Shown one piece after another: positions 17,179-25,813 of a stretch of DNA of 64,000 nt. Under the pieces are notes generated by a model. That model was not told the DNA's origin and did not search any database. It saw only the letters and a program-made list of their open reading frames with translations. The translations under genes were made by a program, and so were the position numbers. The stretch comes from JBEHWX01 sp048498995 (GTDB taxonomy: Bacteria > Bacteroidota > Ignavibacteria > OLB7): NCBI GenBank assembly GCA_048498995.1, contig JBEHWX010000006.1, positions 38,232 through 102,231 on the forward strand. Direction: 5' to 3'. Numbering within the stretch: position 1 is the first letter of the stretch; each line of letters starts with the position of its first letter.

Positions 17179-17964
17179 ATGATGAGCCCATCGACGTCGT
17201 CCGACCCGACGAAGCGCTTTTCCGACCGGGTCGAGCTCTACCTCCGCTTCAGGCCCCGCTACCCGGTGGCCATGCTCACCTTCTTCCGGAACCTCGGCCT
17301 GCTGCCGACCCACGTCGTTGCCGATATCGGGTCGGGAACCGGGTTCCTCTCCGAGCTGTTCCTTGCCAATGACAACCATGTCTTCGCCGTCGAGCCGAAC
17401 GATGCCATGCGCGCCGCGGCCGAGGAGATCCATGGCGACGATCCGAACTTCACCAGCGTGGCCGGGACCGCGGAGCAGACCGGACTTGAGGAGAAGTCGG
17501 TCGATCTGGTCGTGGCCGGGCAGGCGTTCCACTGGTTCGAGCCGGTTGCCACGCGCCGCGAGCTCGAGCGGATTCTCCGCCCCGGTGGGCTGGTGGCGCT
17601 CATCTGGAACGATCGCCGGACCGAGGCCGATCCGTTCGCCGAGGCATACGAGGAGCTTCTGCGCGCTCACGCGACCGATTACGAGGCGGTCTGCAACCGG
17701 CGCCTGGTCGAGAACGACGCGTCGGCGATCCACGACTTCTTCGCCCCGAGCAAGGTTTCCCTGGTCACCTTCGAGAACGGACAGACCTTCGATTTCGACG
17801 GGCTGAGCGGCCGCCTTCTCTCTTCCTCCTACGCGCCGCTCCCCGGCCAGCCGGGACACGAGGAGATGATGGCGCGGCTCGCCGAGATCTTCGAGCGGTA
17901 TCAGGAGTCCGGCGTGGTCCGCTTCGAGTATACCACGTCGGTCTATTACGGCTGGCTCGACTGA
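17179..17964 (+). CDS. Class I SAM-dependent methyltransferase
   Basis: A 261-residue protein. The start is set at the first of two ATGs (17179, 17182), because upstream in-frame sequence is low-complexity. Motif I is VADIGSGTGFLSELFL; an acidic residue after strand 2 lies in HVFAVEPNDAMRAAA; motif VDLVVAGQAFHWFEP and the post-motif RRELERILRPGGLVALIWND complete the Rossmann core. The pattern fits the general methyltransferase-11/25 group of small-molecule methylases. It lies 4 bp upstream of the amidohydrolase at the head of the menaquinone cluster. A MenG-like role is possible by position, but the sequence is not typical of MenG/UbiE. Confidence 0.85.
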   Translation: MMSPSTSSDPTKRFSDRVELYLRFRPRYPVAMLTFFRNLGLLPTHVVADIGSGTGFLSELFLANDNHVFAVEPNDAMRAAAEEIHGDDPNFTSVAGTAEQTGLEEKSVDLVVAGQAFHWFEPVATRRELERILRPGGLVALIWNDRRTEADPFAEAYEELLRAHATDYEAVCNRRLVENDASAIHDFFAPSKVSLVTFENGQTFDFDGLSGRLLSSSYAPLPGQPGHEEMMARLAEIFERYQESGVVRFEYTTSVYYGWLD

Positions 17965-17968
17965 GCCG

Positions 17969-19243
17969 ATGCTTCCGAGGCTCCCCGCCGAGCCCGAGCT
18001 CCCCACTTCATTTTCGACGAGAGCGGACGTGCCCGATCGTATACTTCACGCGGCTGAGTTTCTCTTCGACGGACAGAGCTTCATCCGCGACGGCGGCGTC
18101 GTGGTCGACGCCGATGGTGAGATCCTCGACGTGGGCGCCGCCCCGGAGCTCCGCGTCCGCGTCGACCGGGAGCATGCCCACGCGGTGCTGATGCCGGGCG
18201 TCGTCAACTGCCATGTGCACATGACCGACGCGCCGATGGAGGAGCCGGTGCCGGGGGGAGACGGCCTCAATGCCTGGGTCCGCCGCCTGCTGACGGCGCG
18301 CCGGGAGAAGGGGACCGAGGATCAGGATATTCTGGAGCGGAGCATCGAGAAGGTGCTCGGGCTGATGATGGCCGGCGGCACCGTGGCAATCGGCGAGGTG
18401 GTCAACGACTTCCGGACCTTCGACGCGATCACGCGCGCCGGCATCCGATGCCGCTTCATCCACGAGATGCTCGCCTTCCGGAAGGGGCGCGCCGCCAACG
18501 CGATCGCCTCGGCCTCGGTGGAGGCCGACGCCGACGACTGGCCCGATCAGGTGCGCTACACCGTCGGCGCGCACGCGCCCTATTCGGTCTCGCCGGAGCT
18601 GATGCGGCTGATCGCCGCCCGCGATGGTGAGCTCGGAACATTTCTCTACCAGCACCTTGCCGAGGATCCGGACGAGCGGAAGCTGTACCGGAGCGGGACC
18701 GGGCCCTGGCGGACATACCTGGAGCAGATCGGCGCGTGGGAGCCGGAGTGGGCGCCCCCCGGCGTCGACCCGATTCCGTTCTACGACGCGATGGGCCTGC
18801 TCGACGAGCGCTACGTGGGCGTGCATCTGACCGACGCGACGCCGGAGGAGCTTCGCGCGCTCGGCCGACGCGGTGCCCGGGGGATTCTCTGCCCGGCCTC
18901 GAATCTTCATATCACCGGACGCCTGCCGGATTTCGACGCCATCGTGGCGGCCGGCATCCGCTTCGGCTTCGGCACCGACGGACGGGGATCGAACGGAAGC
19001 ATCGACGTGTTCGACGAGGCGCTGATCGCCCACGAGCACTGGCCCGGGCATCCGGCCGGCATCCTGCTCCGCGCCCTGACGCATGACGGCGCGGCCATTC
19101 TCGGCTTCGATGATCTCGGCGCGCTCCGCGTCGGCACCCGCCCGGGCCTGATCGCGGTCGACGCGGAACAGGTCACGGACGATCCCGGCGCGCTCGAGGC
19201 GGCGGTGCTTGCCGCGCGCGGACGTCGCCGCCGCGTTGCCTGA
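17969..19243 (+). CDS. mqnX: Amidohydrolase, probable aminofutalosine deaminase
   Basis: A 424-residue metal-dependent amidohydrolase of the TrzA/AtzA/SsnA type. The N-terminal barrel-closing strands include FLFDGQSFIRDGGVVVDADG. Metal-site motifs are NCHVHMTDAP (HxH), GAHAPYSVSPEL, FLYQHLAEDPDE, VGVHLTDATPEEL and GTDGRGSNGS, which holds the catalytic Asp. Homology begins near an in-frame GTG at 18029, so the first 20 residues may be untranslated. The gene lies just upstream of mqnP, with mqnD and mqnB further down. Amidohydrolases of this group are known to deaminate 6-aminodeoxyfutalosine to futalosine, the substrate of MqnB. The specific function rests on context; other deaminases of the group cannot be excluded by sequence alone. 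Confidence 0.75.
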   Translation: MLPRLPAEPELPTSFSTRADVPDRILHAAEFLFDGQSFIRDGGVVVDADGEILDVGAAPELRVRVDREHAHAVLMPGVVNCHVHMTDAPMEEPVPGGDGLNAWVRRLLTARREKGTEDQDILERSIEKVLGLMMAGGTVAIGEVVNDFRTFDAITRAGIRCRFIHEMLAFRKGRAANAIASASVEADADDWPDQVRYTVGAHAPYSVSPELMRLIAARDGELGTFLYQHLAEDPDERKLYRSGTGPWRTYLEQIGAWEPEWAPPGVDPIPFYDAMGLLDERYVGVHLTDATPEELRALGRRGARGILCPASNLHITGRLPDFDAIVAAGIRFGFGTDGRGSNGSIDVFDEALIAHEHWPGHPAGILLRALTHDGAAILGFDDLGALRVGTRPGLIAVDAEQVTDDPGALEAAVLAARGRRRRVA

Positions 19244-19389
19244 GCGGTCCGCTCCGGCGCCCGTCTCGGGGGAGCATCCCTCCAGGAATCCGCTCCGGCG
19301 GGTGGCGCGCGGGCCGGATCGGATACTCAATTTGAAACAGCATATGTTCCGCCGCTGCCCGTTGTTTGTTAGCTAACCGGAGCGTTACG

Positions 19390-20277
19390 ATGAGTCGGCC
19401 CGCATCGATGTCACTTCTCCAGCGAACGGCCACGTTCGGCCGCATGATCAAGTTCAGCCACAGCGTGTTCGCGCTGCCGTTCGCGTTCGTCTCCGGACTG
19501 ATCGCCTATCGCCGCGAGGGCATCTCGCTGCGGCCGATCGATATCCTTCTCCTGGTGATCTGCATGGTCAGCGCGAGGAGCGCGGCGATGGGGTTCAACC
19601 GTATCGCCGACCGCGATATCGACGCGCGCAATCCCCGCACGAAGGGGAGGGAGATCCCCGCCGGCAAGGTCGGCATCGGCGAGGCGCGGCTGTTCACGGC
19701 GCTGGCCGGGGCGGTCTTCATCGCCGCATCCTTCGGCGTCAACACGCTCTGCGGCATCATCTCCTTTCCGGTGCTCGCGCTCCTGCTCGGCTATTCACTG
19801 ACCAAGCGCTACACGGTGGCGGCGCACTTCGTGCTCGGACTCTGCCTCGGCACCGCGCCGGTCGGCGTCTGGTTCGCCCTCACCGGCTCCTTCTCCTGGA
19901 TCCCGATCCTCCTCTGTCTCGGCGTCACCTTCTGGACCGCCGGGTTCGATATCTACTACTCCTGCCAGGATGAGGAGTTCGACCGCGCTTCCGGGCTCCG
20001 CTCCATTCCGGCGCGTCTCGGCGCGCTCCGCTCCATCCGCCTCGTCCGCCCGATCCATGCGCTCGCGGTCGCCTTCTATGTGCTGTTCGGGGTCGTCGCC
20101 GGCCTCGGCGCGTTCTTCTATGTCGGCGCCGCGCTGGTGACCGCGATCCTGGTCTACGAGGCGTGGCTCCTGAGAAAAGGGGATCTGAGCCGGATCGACC
20201 TGGCCTTCTTCAACCTGAACGGCTACGTCAGCCTGGTCTTCGCCGTGGCGGTCCTGCTGGACGTCGTCTTCGCCTGA
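19390..20277 (+). CDS. mqnP: UbiA-family prenyltransferase of menaquinone synthesis (MqnP-like)
   Basis: A 295-residue membrane enzyme with 7-9 transmembrane helices, starting at the ATG at 19390 with CCGGAG upstream. The first prenyl-diphosphate motif is NRIADRDIDARNPRT (N-x3-D-x3-D) and the second is YYSCQDEEFDRASGL with the D-x3-D spacing. These bind Mg-polyprenyl diphosphate. In futalosine-pathway organisms this UbiA branch prenylates the dihydroxynaphthoate ring. The phrase RTKGREIPAGK is typical of the MqnP/UbiA group. Its neighbours mqnD, mqnB and the amidohydrolase support this over haem O or ubiquinone roles. Confidence 0.88.
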   Translation: MSRPASMSLLQRTATFGRMIKFSHSVFALPFAFVSGLIAYRREGISLRPIDILLLVICMVSARSAAMGFNRIADRDIDARNPRTKGREIPAGKVGIGEARLFTALAGAVFIAASFGVNTLCGIISFPVLALLLGYSLTKRYTVAAHFVLGLCLGTAPVGVWFALTGSFSWIPILLCLGVTFWTAGFDIYYSCQDEEFDRASGLRSIPARLGALRSIRLVRPIHALAVAFYVLFGVVAGLGAFFYVGAALVTAILVYEAWLLRKGDLSRIDLAFFNLNGYVSLVFAVAVLLDVVFA

Positions 20278-20413
20278 GCGCCGGGCGTCAGGTCCGTCGG
20301 CATCCAATCTCGCGTGGGGCGGCACGTCCTCACACCGATCTTTCCGTCGTCATGAGTCGACGCGCGCTTCCGAGTGGGGAGCGCGGCGCCGGTGACGACA
20401 TCTCCTGCGAACG

Positions 20414-21415
20414 ATGAAATCGATACTCTTCTCCCCCGAAGCCACGTCGCTGCAGATCGCGGCGGTCAAGCGCGCCCTGATGAGCGAGGGCGCCGCCGGC
20501 GTCAGCGTGCTCGAAGGCGACCGGACGATCTTTCTGGTGAGCGATCCGGCCGACGAGATCCGCCTGGAATCCTACCGCGCCTATCCGGGCGTCGAGGCGA
20601 TCATGGAGGCCGGGGAGAAGAACGTCCACGTGGCGCACGACAGCCCGAAGCTCGATCTCACTTCCGGCATCGAGGGGCTGACGATGATCGCCGGGCCGTG
20701 CGGCATCGAGGGGGAGGAGCAGGTGGCCACGATCTTCGAGTATCTGGCCGGCCAGGGACTCCGCTTCGTCCGCGGCGGCGCCTACAAGCCGCGCACCTCG
20801 CCGCACGACTTCCAGGGGAAGGGGCGCGGCGGACTGGTGATGGCCTCCGAGATCGCGCGCGATTACGGCCTGCAGCTCGTCAGCGAGGTGGTCGATCCGC
20901 GGGATGTGGAGATCGCGGCGCGGCACGTGGCGATCATCCAGATCGGTACCCGCTCGATGCAGAACTTCCCGCTGCTGAAGGAGGCCGGGGCAAGCCGCCT
21001 GCCGGTGCTGCTGAAGCGGGGGATGTCCGCCACGGTCGAGGAGTGGATCGGCGCGGCCGAGCATGCCCTTGCCGCCGGCGCCCCCACGGTGATCTTCTGC
21101 GAGCGCGGCATCAGAACGTTCGAGTCGATTACCCGGAACACGCTCGATATCCTCGGCGCCGCCGCGCTGAAGGAGAAGACCCGGATGCCGGTGATCATCG
21201 ACCCGTCGCACGCGGCCGGTCGCCGGAGCCTGGTGGTGCAGGGAGCGCTGGCCGGGCTCGCCGCGGGACTCGACGGCGTGATCGTCGAGGTGCATCACGA
21301 TCCGGCCTCCGCCAAGAGCGACGCCGCGCAGGCGCTCCCGCTGGCCGAGTTCGGCATGCTGATGTCGCTGGCGCGCAACGTCCGCGCCGCCATCCGCACC
21401 GAGTCGTACGTCTGA
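20414..21415 (+). CDS. aroF: 3-deoxy-7-phosphoheptulonate synthase (DAHP synthase)
   Basis: A 333-residue enzyme that condenses phosphoenolpyruvate and erythrose 4-phosphate in the first step of the shikimate pathway. Residues 1-75 form a ferredoxin-like regulatory domain, as in the Thermotoga-type class I beta enzymes. The barrel follows with LTMIAGPCGIEGEEQ, VRGGAYKPRTSPHDFQG, LLKRGMSATVEEW, FCERGIRTFES and IDPSHAAGRRS, which carry the PEP and metal-binding residues. The N-terminal domain suggests feedback control by aromatic amino acids (family knowledge). It lies between mqnP and mqnD, feeding chorismate into the menaquinone route. Confidence 0.94.
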   Translation: MKSILFSPEATSLQIAAVKRALMSEGAAGVSVLEGDRTIFLVSDPADEIRLESYRAYPGVEAIMEAGEKNVHVAHDSPKLDLTSGIEGLTMIAGPCGIEGEEQVATIFEYLAGQGLRFVRGGAYKPRTSPHDFQGKGRGGLVMASEIARDYGLQLVSEVVDPRDVEIAARHVAIIQIGTRSMQNFPLLKEAGASRLPVLLKRGMSATVEEWIGAAEHALAAGAPTVIFCERGIRTFESITRNTLDILGAAALKEKTRMPVIIDPSHAAGRRSLVVQGALAGLAAGLDGVIVEVHHDPASAKSDAAQALPLAEFGMLMSLARNVRAAIRTESYV

Positions 21416-21458
21416 TCTCCCGGCCCATCATGCACAGAACGCTCCAACCGGACCCATC

Positions 21459-22334
21459 ATGAGCTCCATCCTCGACACGGCGACGACCACGACGCTCCGG
21501 CTTGCCTACAGCCCGGATGCCGACGACGCCTTCATGTTCCGCGCCGCCATCGAAGGGCTCGTCGACACCGAGGGGCTCACATTCCTTCCGGTCACATCCG
21601 ACACGCAGAACCTCAACGACATGGCCGATCGGGGGGAGGTGGATATCTCCGCCGTCTCGGTCGCCGCCTATCCCTACCTGGCCGATCGCTTCCTCCTGCT
21701 GCCGCACGGCGGCTCGGTCGGACGCGGCTACGGTCCGGTGATCGTCGCCAAGGCACCGTTTCCGATCGAGGAGCTCGACGCCAAGCGGATCGCGACCCCC
21801 GGAGCCCGCACCACCGCCCATCTGGTGACCCGTCTGATCGCGCCGGAGGCGGGGATGACCACGGTGCCAATCACTCCCTACGAGGCGATCTTCGAGGCTA
21901 TCGAATCCGGCTCGGTCGATGCCGGCATCATCATCCACGAGGGACGCCTCACCTACGAGCGTCACGGGCTCGTGAGGATCGTCGACCTGGGGGAGTGGTG
22001 GATGGAGCGGACCGGACTTCCGCTGCCGCTCGGCGCCAACGTGATCCGCCGCGAGCTCGGCCCCGAGCTGATCGCCCGCGCCGAGCGCGTGCTCCGAAGC
22101 TCCATCCGCTGGGCGCTCGATCATCGCGATGAGATGATCGAGTTCCTGATCGGACACGTGCATCGTCCGGAGGAAGTGGCGACGCCGGAGCTGCTGGATC
22201 GCTATCTGGCGATGTACGCCAACGAGGAGACCCACGCCTATCCCGAGGATACGCGCCGCGCGTTCGACGTGATCTTCGATCTCGGCCATCGCGCCGGCGT
22301 GATACCCTTCACGGTGGCCGCGGAGTTCGCGTGA
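21459..22334 (+). CDS. mqnD: 1,4-dihydroxy-6-naphthoate synthase (MqnD)
   Basis: A 291-residue periplasmic-binding-protein-like enzyme. LRLAYSPDADDAFMFRAAI near the N-terminus corresponds to the MqnA/MqnD ligand loop. DISAVSVAAYPYLADRFLLLPHG and GRGYGPVIVAK follow, and WWMERTGLPLPLGANVIRREL is a hallmark of MqnD rather than MqnA. It converts cyclic dehypoxanthine futalosine to 1,4-dihydroxy-6-naphthoate. No signal peptide, so cytoplasmic. The stop overlaps the next start by four bases (GTGA at 22331-22334), implying translational coupling with mqnB. Confidence 0.9.
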   Translation: MSSILDTATTTTLRLAYSPDADDAFMFRAAIEGLVDTEGLTFLPVTSDTQNLNDMADRGEVDISAVSVAAYPYLADRFLLLPHGGSVGRGYGPVIVAKAPFPIEELDAKRIATPGARTTAHLVTRLIAPEAGMTTVPITPYEAIFEAIESGSVDAGIIIHEGRLTYERHGLVRIVDLGEWWMERTGLPLPLGANVIRRELGPELIARAERVLRSSIRWALDHRDEMIEFLIGHVHRPEEVATPELLDRYLAMYANEETHAYPEDTRRAFDVIFDLGHRAGVIPFTVAAEFA

Positions 22335-22984
22335 GCGGCACGCTGATCCTCTTCTCCTCGGAGATCGAGCTGACGGCGGTCTTTCCCGACGGGCCTCCTG
22401 ATGGGCTCCGCGCCGGCTGCACCGGCGTCGGCCCGCTGGACGCGGCGATCGGCACGCACGAGCTGATCGCGCGCCACGCGCCGGAGGTGGTGATCTTCAT
22501 CGGCACCTGCGGCGCGCATGCCGGCTCCGGGCTCGTGGTGGGAGATGTGGCGGTTGCCCGCGACGTGATGCTCTCCAGCGGCGACGTGGCCCGCGGACAG
22601 ATGCGGCTTCCGTCGCTGGTTGCCTCCCGCATCCGCTGCGATGAGGATCTGGCCGCGACCGCCATGGCCGCCGGCAACGGCGCGGTGCGCGGGGCCGATG
22701 TTTCCTGCACGCTCGGCATCACCGAGTCCGAGGAGCTTGCGCGGCTCTTCTGGGAGAGCGACGGCGCGGCGTGCGAGAACATGGAGGCATTTGCCGTGGC
22801 CCGCGTGGCCGGAGCGATCCCGTGCGCCATCCTGCTCGGCGTGACCAATCTGGTCGGGCCCGAGGGAGGGCGTGGCTGGCGCGAGAACTATCGACGGATG
22901 ATGCGCGCCGCCTTCTCTGCCGCGCTGGCTCTGCTGGCCCCGGAGGAGCGCGAGCTGATCGCGACGATCGCCGAGGCCGGCTGA
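22331..22984 (+). CDS. mqnB: Futalosine hydrolase (MqnB)
   Basis: A 217-residue nucleoside-phosphorylase-fold hydrolase that removes hypoxanthine from futalosine. It has TGVGPLDAAIGTHELI, EVVIFIGTCGAHAGSGLVVGD and ACENMEAFAVARVAGAIP, where the family's E-x-M/E ribose-binding residues fall, and a late LLGVTNLVGPEG. It starts with GTG overlapping the mqnD stop. At 217 residues its length is usual for MqnB. A bacterial 5'-methylthioadenosine nucleosidase is the alternative, but position inside the mqn operon decides in favour of MqnB. Confidence 0.88.
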   Translation: MSGTLILFSSEIELTAVFPDGPPDGLRAGCTGVGPLDAAIGTHELIARHAPEVVIFIGTCGAHAGSGLVVGDVAVARDVMLSSGDVARGQMRLPSLVASRIRCDEDLAATAMAAGNGAVRGADVSCTLGITESEELARLFWESDGAACENMEAFAVARVAGAIPCAILLGVTNLVGPEGGRGWRENYRRMMRAAFSAALALLAPEERELIATIAEAG

Positions 22985-23092
22985 ACGATTCGACAGGTTG
23001 ACAACGTCCCGCCAATGACGGTGACCGGCCGCGGGCTTCGCGCCGGGCCGACCGGGCACCGATGTCGGGACACCATACTTTCCGCAGTGACC

Positions 23093-24418
23093 ATGACGAC
23101 GAGCCAGACCGTGATCGCGGAGCTTGAGCGGATGTTCGAGCTCTTCCCCGATATGCCGAAAGAGGCGATCATCAAGCAGGATATTCTCCGCCAGGGAATC
23201 GCCTTCACCGAGGCGGCGCTCCAGGTTGCCTCGGGCTACAAGCCGAAGGATTACTTCATCTTTTCCTTCGATCTGGTTCCCCTGAAGGAGATGCAGGAGT
23301 TCGAGGCGTATCGCTCGCCGGAGGAGATCCGGATGACCGGCGGCGTCTACGGCCTGCAGCCGACGATCGTGTCGGTGCGCGTCAATCCCGAATCTCCCTA
23401 TCGCGTCGAGCTTCGCGACGGCCTTCTCTCGCTCATCTGCGAGGAGACCATCCTGGCCCAGCTCGAATTCCCGCCGATCCCCGAGTACTACGCCCATCCT
23501 CTCTCCAGCGGCAAGAAGATCTCCCAGATCGCCCCGGCGATCGAGTGGGGCTATCTGGTCTATCTGACCGTCTATCGCCTCTGCCAGTACTGGGGAAAGG
23601 ATGAGGAGTGCCGCTTCTGCGACCTGAACGAGAACTACCGTCAGCAGAAGGAGCAGGGACGCGAGTACACCGCCGTCAAGAGCATCGAGGATATCGTCGA
23701 GGCGATGACGCTGATCGACAAGTACGACACCGTCACCAAGGCCTACACGGTCACCGGCGGGTCGATCACCTCGTCGCTGCAGGGGATGAAGGAGGCGGAG
23801 TGGTACGCGCGCTACGCCGAGGCGATCGAGAGCCGCTTCGCGGGACGATGGATTCCGAAGGCGGTGGTGCAGGCGTTCCCGAAGGAGGAGACCAAGCTGC
23901 TGCGCGAGGCCGGCTACAAGATCTACCACCCGAACTTCGAGGTGTGGGACCGGAATCTCTTCTCCTGGATCTGCCCGGGGAAGGAGCGCTACGTGGGACG
24001 CGATGAGTGGATGAACCGGATCGTCGACGCGGCCGACGTGTTCGGCCCGGAGCGGGTGATCCCGAACTTCGTCGGCGGCGTGGAGATGGCGCGCCCGCAT
24101 GGCTTCACCGACATCGACGCGGCGATCGCCTCGACCACCGAGGGGCTGGACTTCTTCATGAGCAAGGGAATCATCCCGCGCTTCACCACCTGGTGCCCGG
24201 AGCCGACCTCGGATCTCGGACGTCAGGATGGCCCGCCGCTCGAGTACTTCGTCAAGCTGCTCCTTGCCTGGCGCACCACGTTCGAGAAGTACGGTCTTCC
24301 GGCCCCTCCGGGCTATGGCCGGCCGGGGGTCGGGAACGCCGAGTTCTCCGTCTCCGCCTTCATGGACGTGATCCGCGTCGACCGGCTTCCGAAGGGACGG
24401 GAGATGGCGACGGTCTGA
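23093..24418 (+). CDS. Radical SAM protein with non-canonical C-x8-C-x2-C motif
   Basis: A 441-residue protein starting at the ATG at 23093. The cluster-binding cysteines are C164, C173 and C176 (LCQYWGKDEECRFCDLNENY), spaced C-x8-C-x2-C instead of C-x3-C-x2-C. About 160 residues precede the motif, including EAIIKQDILRQGIAFTEAAL. The barrel continues with TVTGGSITSSLQGM (the GGE-like SAM strand), YKIYHPNFEVWDRNLFSWIC and VIPNFVGGVEMARPHGF. It is neither MqnE nor MqnC, which have the standard motif and other lengths. It follows mqnB by 108 bp on the same strand and converges on the pYEATS gene. The reaction is unknown; a role in quinone or related metabolism is inference from context. Confidence 0.8.
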   Translation: MTTSQTVIAELERMFELFPDMPKEAIIKQDILRQGIAFTEAALQVASGYKPKDYFIFSFDLVPLKEMQEFEAYRSPEEIRMTGGVYGLQPTIVSVRVNPESPYRVELRDGLLSLICEETILAQLEFPPIPEYYAHPLSSGKKISQIAPAIEWGYLVYLTVYRLCQYWGKDEECRFCDLNENYRQQKEQGREYTAVKSIEDIVEAMTLIDKYDTVTKAYTVTGGSITSSLQGMKEAEWYARYAEAIESRFAGRWIPKAVVQAFPKEETKLLREAGYKIYHPNFEVWDRNLFSWICPGKERYVGRDEWMNRIVDAADVFGPERVIPNFVGGVEMARPHGFTDIDAAIASTTEGLDFFMSKGIIPRFTTWCPEPTSDLGRQDGPPLEYFVKLLLAWRTTFEKYGLPAPPGYGRPGVGNAEFSVSAFMDVIRVDRLPKGREMATV

Positions 24419-24433
24419 TCCGAGCGCCGGAGC

Positions 24434-25666
24434 TCAGCGCGCCACGAAGAGCGCGGGCGCTCCCGGCAGCATGGCCAGATCGAGCTCCAGCCTGGTCCGG
24501 CCGTCGTCGGCATCGGCGCCGACGGTGAACGCGCCCCAGGCGGTGAGCACGAGCGTGGCCCGGCTCTCCCGCGCCTCCACCGGCACGTCGGCGCGGCGGA
24601 ACGTGGGGTGCAGGTGGAAGTTGACGATGCCGGTCAACGGCTTCGAGACCGGATCGATCGCCTCGACCATCAGCGTTACCTTGAAGAGCGTCGAGGAGCC
24701 GGGGGCCGGCGTGACCGTGGCGGAGAGACGCCGTCCGGTCGCGGTATCGATCGATGATCCTCCCCAGAGACCTTTCCGCGGATCATCCGGATGGAGCATC
24801 GTCGGTGCCGGCTTCGCGTCGGCGGATGGTTGCGGGGTGGGAGCCGCCGCGGGCATTGCCGGTTCGCTCGGTGACGTCGTGGTCGTCTCTCCTGCTGATG
24901 CCGGTGGCGCTACCGGCGTGGCGGCGTCGGCTTCTTCCGATGCCGACGCCGGAAGGCTCTCGTCGGACGCGGAGCTGTTCGAGCTCCTTGAGGGAAGCTC
25001 CGGATCGGGCGCCGTGCCGACGCGGCCCGATGCCCAGGAGCCATCTTCGAGTGCCGGCCCGGGCTCCGAGCCGGACGAGGTGCCGGCGCCCCCGAACGAC
25101 CACTGCTGATGGCCATGCGCGCGGCCGCGTGAACGCATCGATTCGAGAATGGAGGGTTCGCTGGAATCCGTACGCACGATCCAGTCGCGTCGAGAGCGCG
25201 TGGGGTCCTCTTGCGGGGGAAATGGTGATTTCGCGATCATCTCGTTCATCTCGGCAAGCAGTTTCTCGATCGATTCGGAGGAGGATTTCTCCCGAGCCTC
25301 CGGAAGCGCCGGCGGCGCCATCTTGCCGCCGGTCCCCAGCTCGATAGCGCTCTGAATGATCTCGTTCGAGGATTGTACCTCGTCGAGCTTGTCCTGCAGC
25401 TTCGCGGCGAATTGTTCGAACTCGACCCCGTCCTTGCCGAGCACCAGCCGCTTGATGTTCGGGAGAATGACGGCCACGACCGCGATCGTGAGGAATTCCA
25501 GCGTCGTCCGATCTATCTTGAGGCCGGAGAATCCCGGTATCATGCGCAGGACCGCCAGCAGGGCGACCAGCGTCGCGATGCAATAGAGGATGATCCTCGG
25601 CGCCCGGCCCGACAGATCGAGCCCAGTGCGGGAGGAGCGATGCGCGGATGTCGTGTTCGATGCCAT
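24434..25666 (-). CDS. Two-TM protein with C-terminal prokaryotic YEATS (pYEATS) domain
   Basis: A 410-residue protein starting at the ATG on the complement of 25664-25666, with GAGGG upstream. Two transmembrane helices lie at about residues 24-46 and 56-77, followed by a coiled coil (FEQFAAKLQDKLDEVQSSNE) and a disordered Ser/Pro/Ala-rich linker from about 115 to 295. Residues 300-410 form a beta-sandwich with TLFKVTLMVEAID, IVNFHLHPTFRRADV, TLVLTAWGAFTVGA and RTRLELDLAMLPG, matching the pYEATS signature (FHLHPTF and AWGxFTVGA). pYEATS domains were reported in predicted immune systems, often tied to membrane helices or effectors. It may be a sensor that detects modified macromolecules. No effector gene is adjacent. 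Confidence 0.8.
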   Translation of the reverse strand: MASNTTSAHRSSRTGLDLSGRAPRIILYCIATLVALLAVLRMIPGFSGLKIDRTTLEFLTIAVVAVILPNIKRLVLGKDGVEFEQFAAKLQDKLDEVQSSNEIIQSAIELGTGGKMAPPALPEAREKSSSESIEKLLAEMNEMIAKSPFPPQEDPTRSRRDWIVRTDSSEPSILESMRSRGRAHGHQQWSFGGAGTSSGSEPGPALEDGSWASGRVGTAPDPELPSRSSNSSASDESLPASASEEADAATPVAPPASAGETTTTSPSEPAMPAAAPTPQPSADAKPAPTMLHPDDPRKGLWGGSSIDTATGRRLSATVTPAPGSSTLFKVTLMVEAIDPVSKPLTGIVNFHLHPTFRRADVPVEARESRATLVLTAWGAFTVGADADDGRTRLELDLAMLPGAPALFVAR

Positions 25667-25813
25667 GTCGCCCTCGTGATGGAGTAGGGAGCGTGAGAAG
25701 CAGGTGGGGGACCGTAGCCTGTTGCCCGGGAACGTAGCGCATCCCGCCGTGGCGTGCAAGCGCCGTCCGGCCCGTCGTCGCGTCCACGATCTTGCATCAT
25801 CTTCCGCTCAACG

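Noticed and set aside
17179..17964. MenG/UbiE menaquinone methyltransferase
   Set aside because: It is next to the mqn genes, but its motifs are those of a general methyltransferase; typical MenG signatures are absent.
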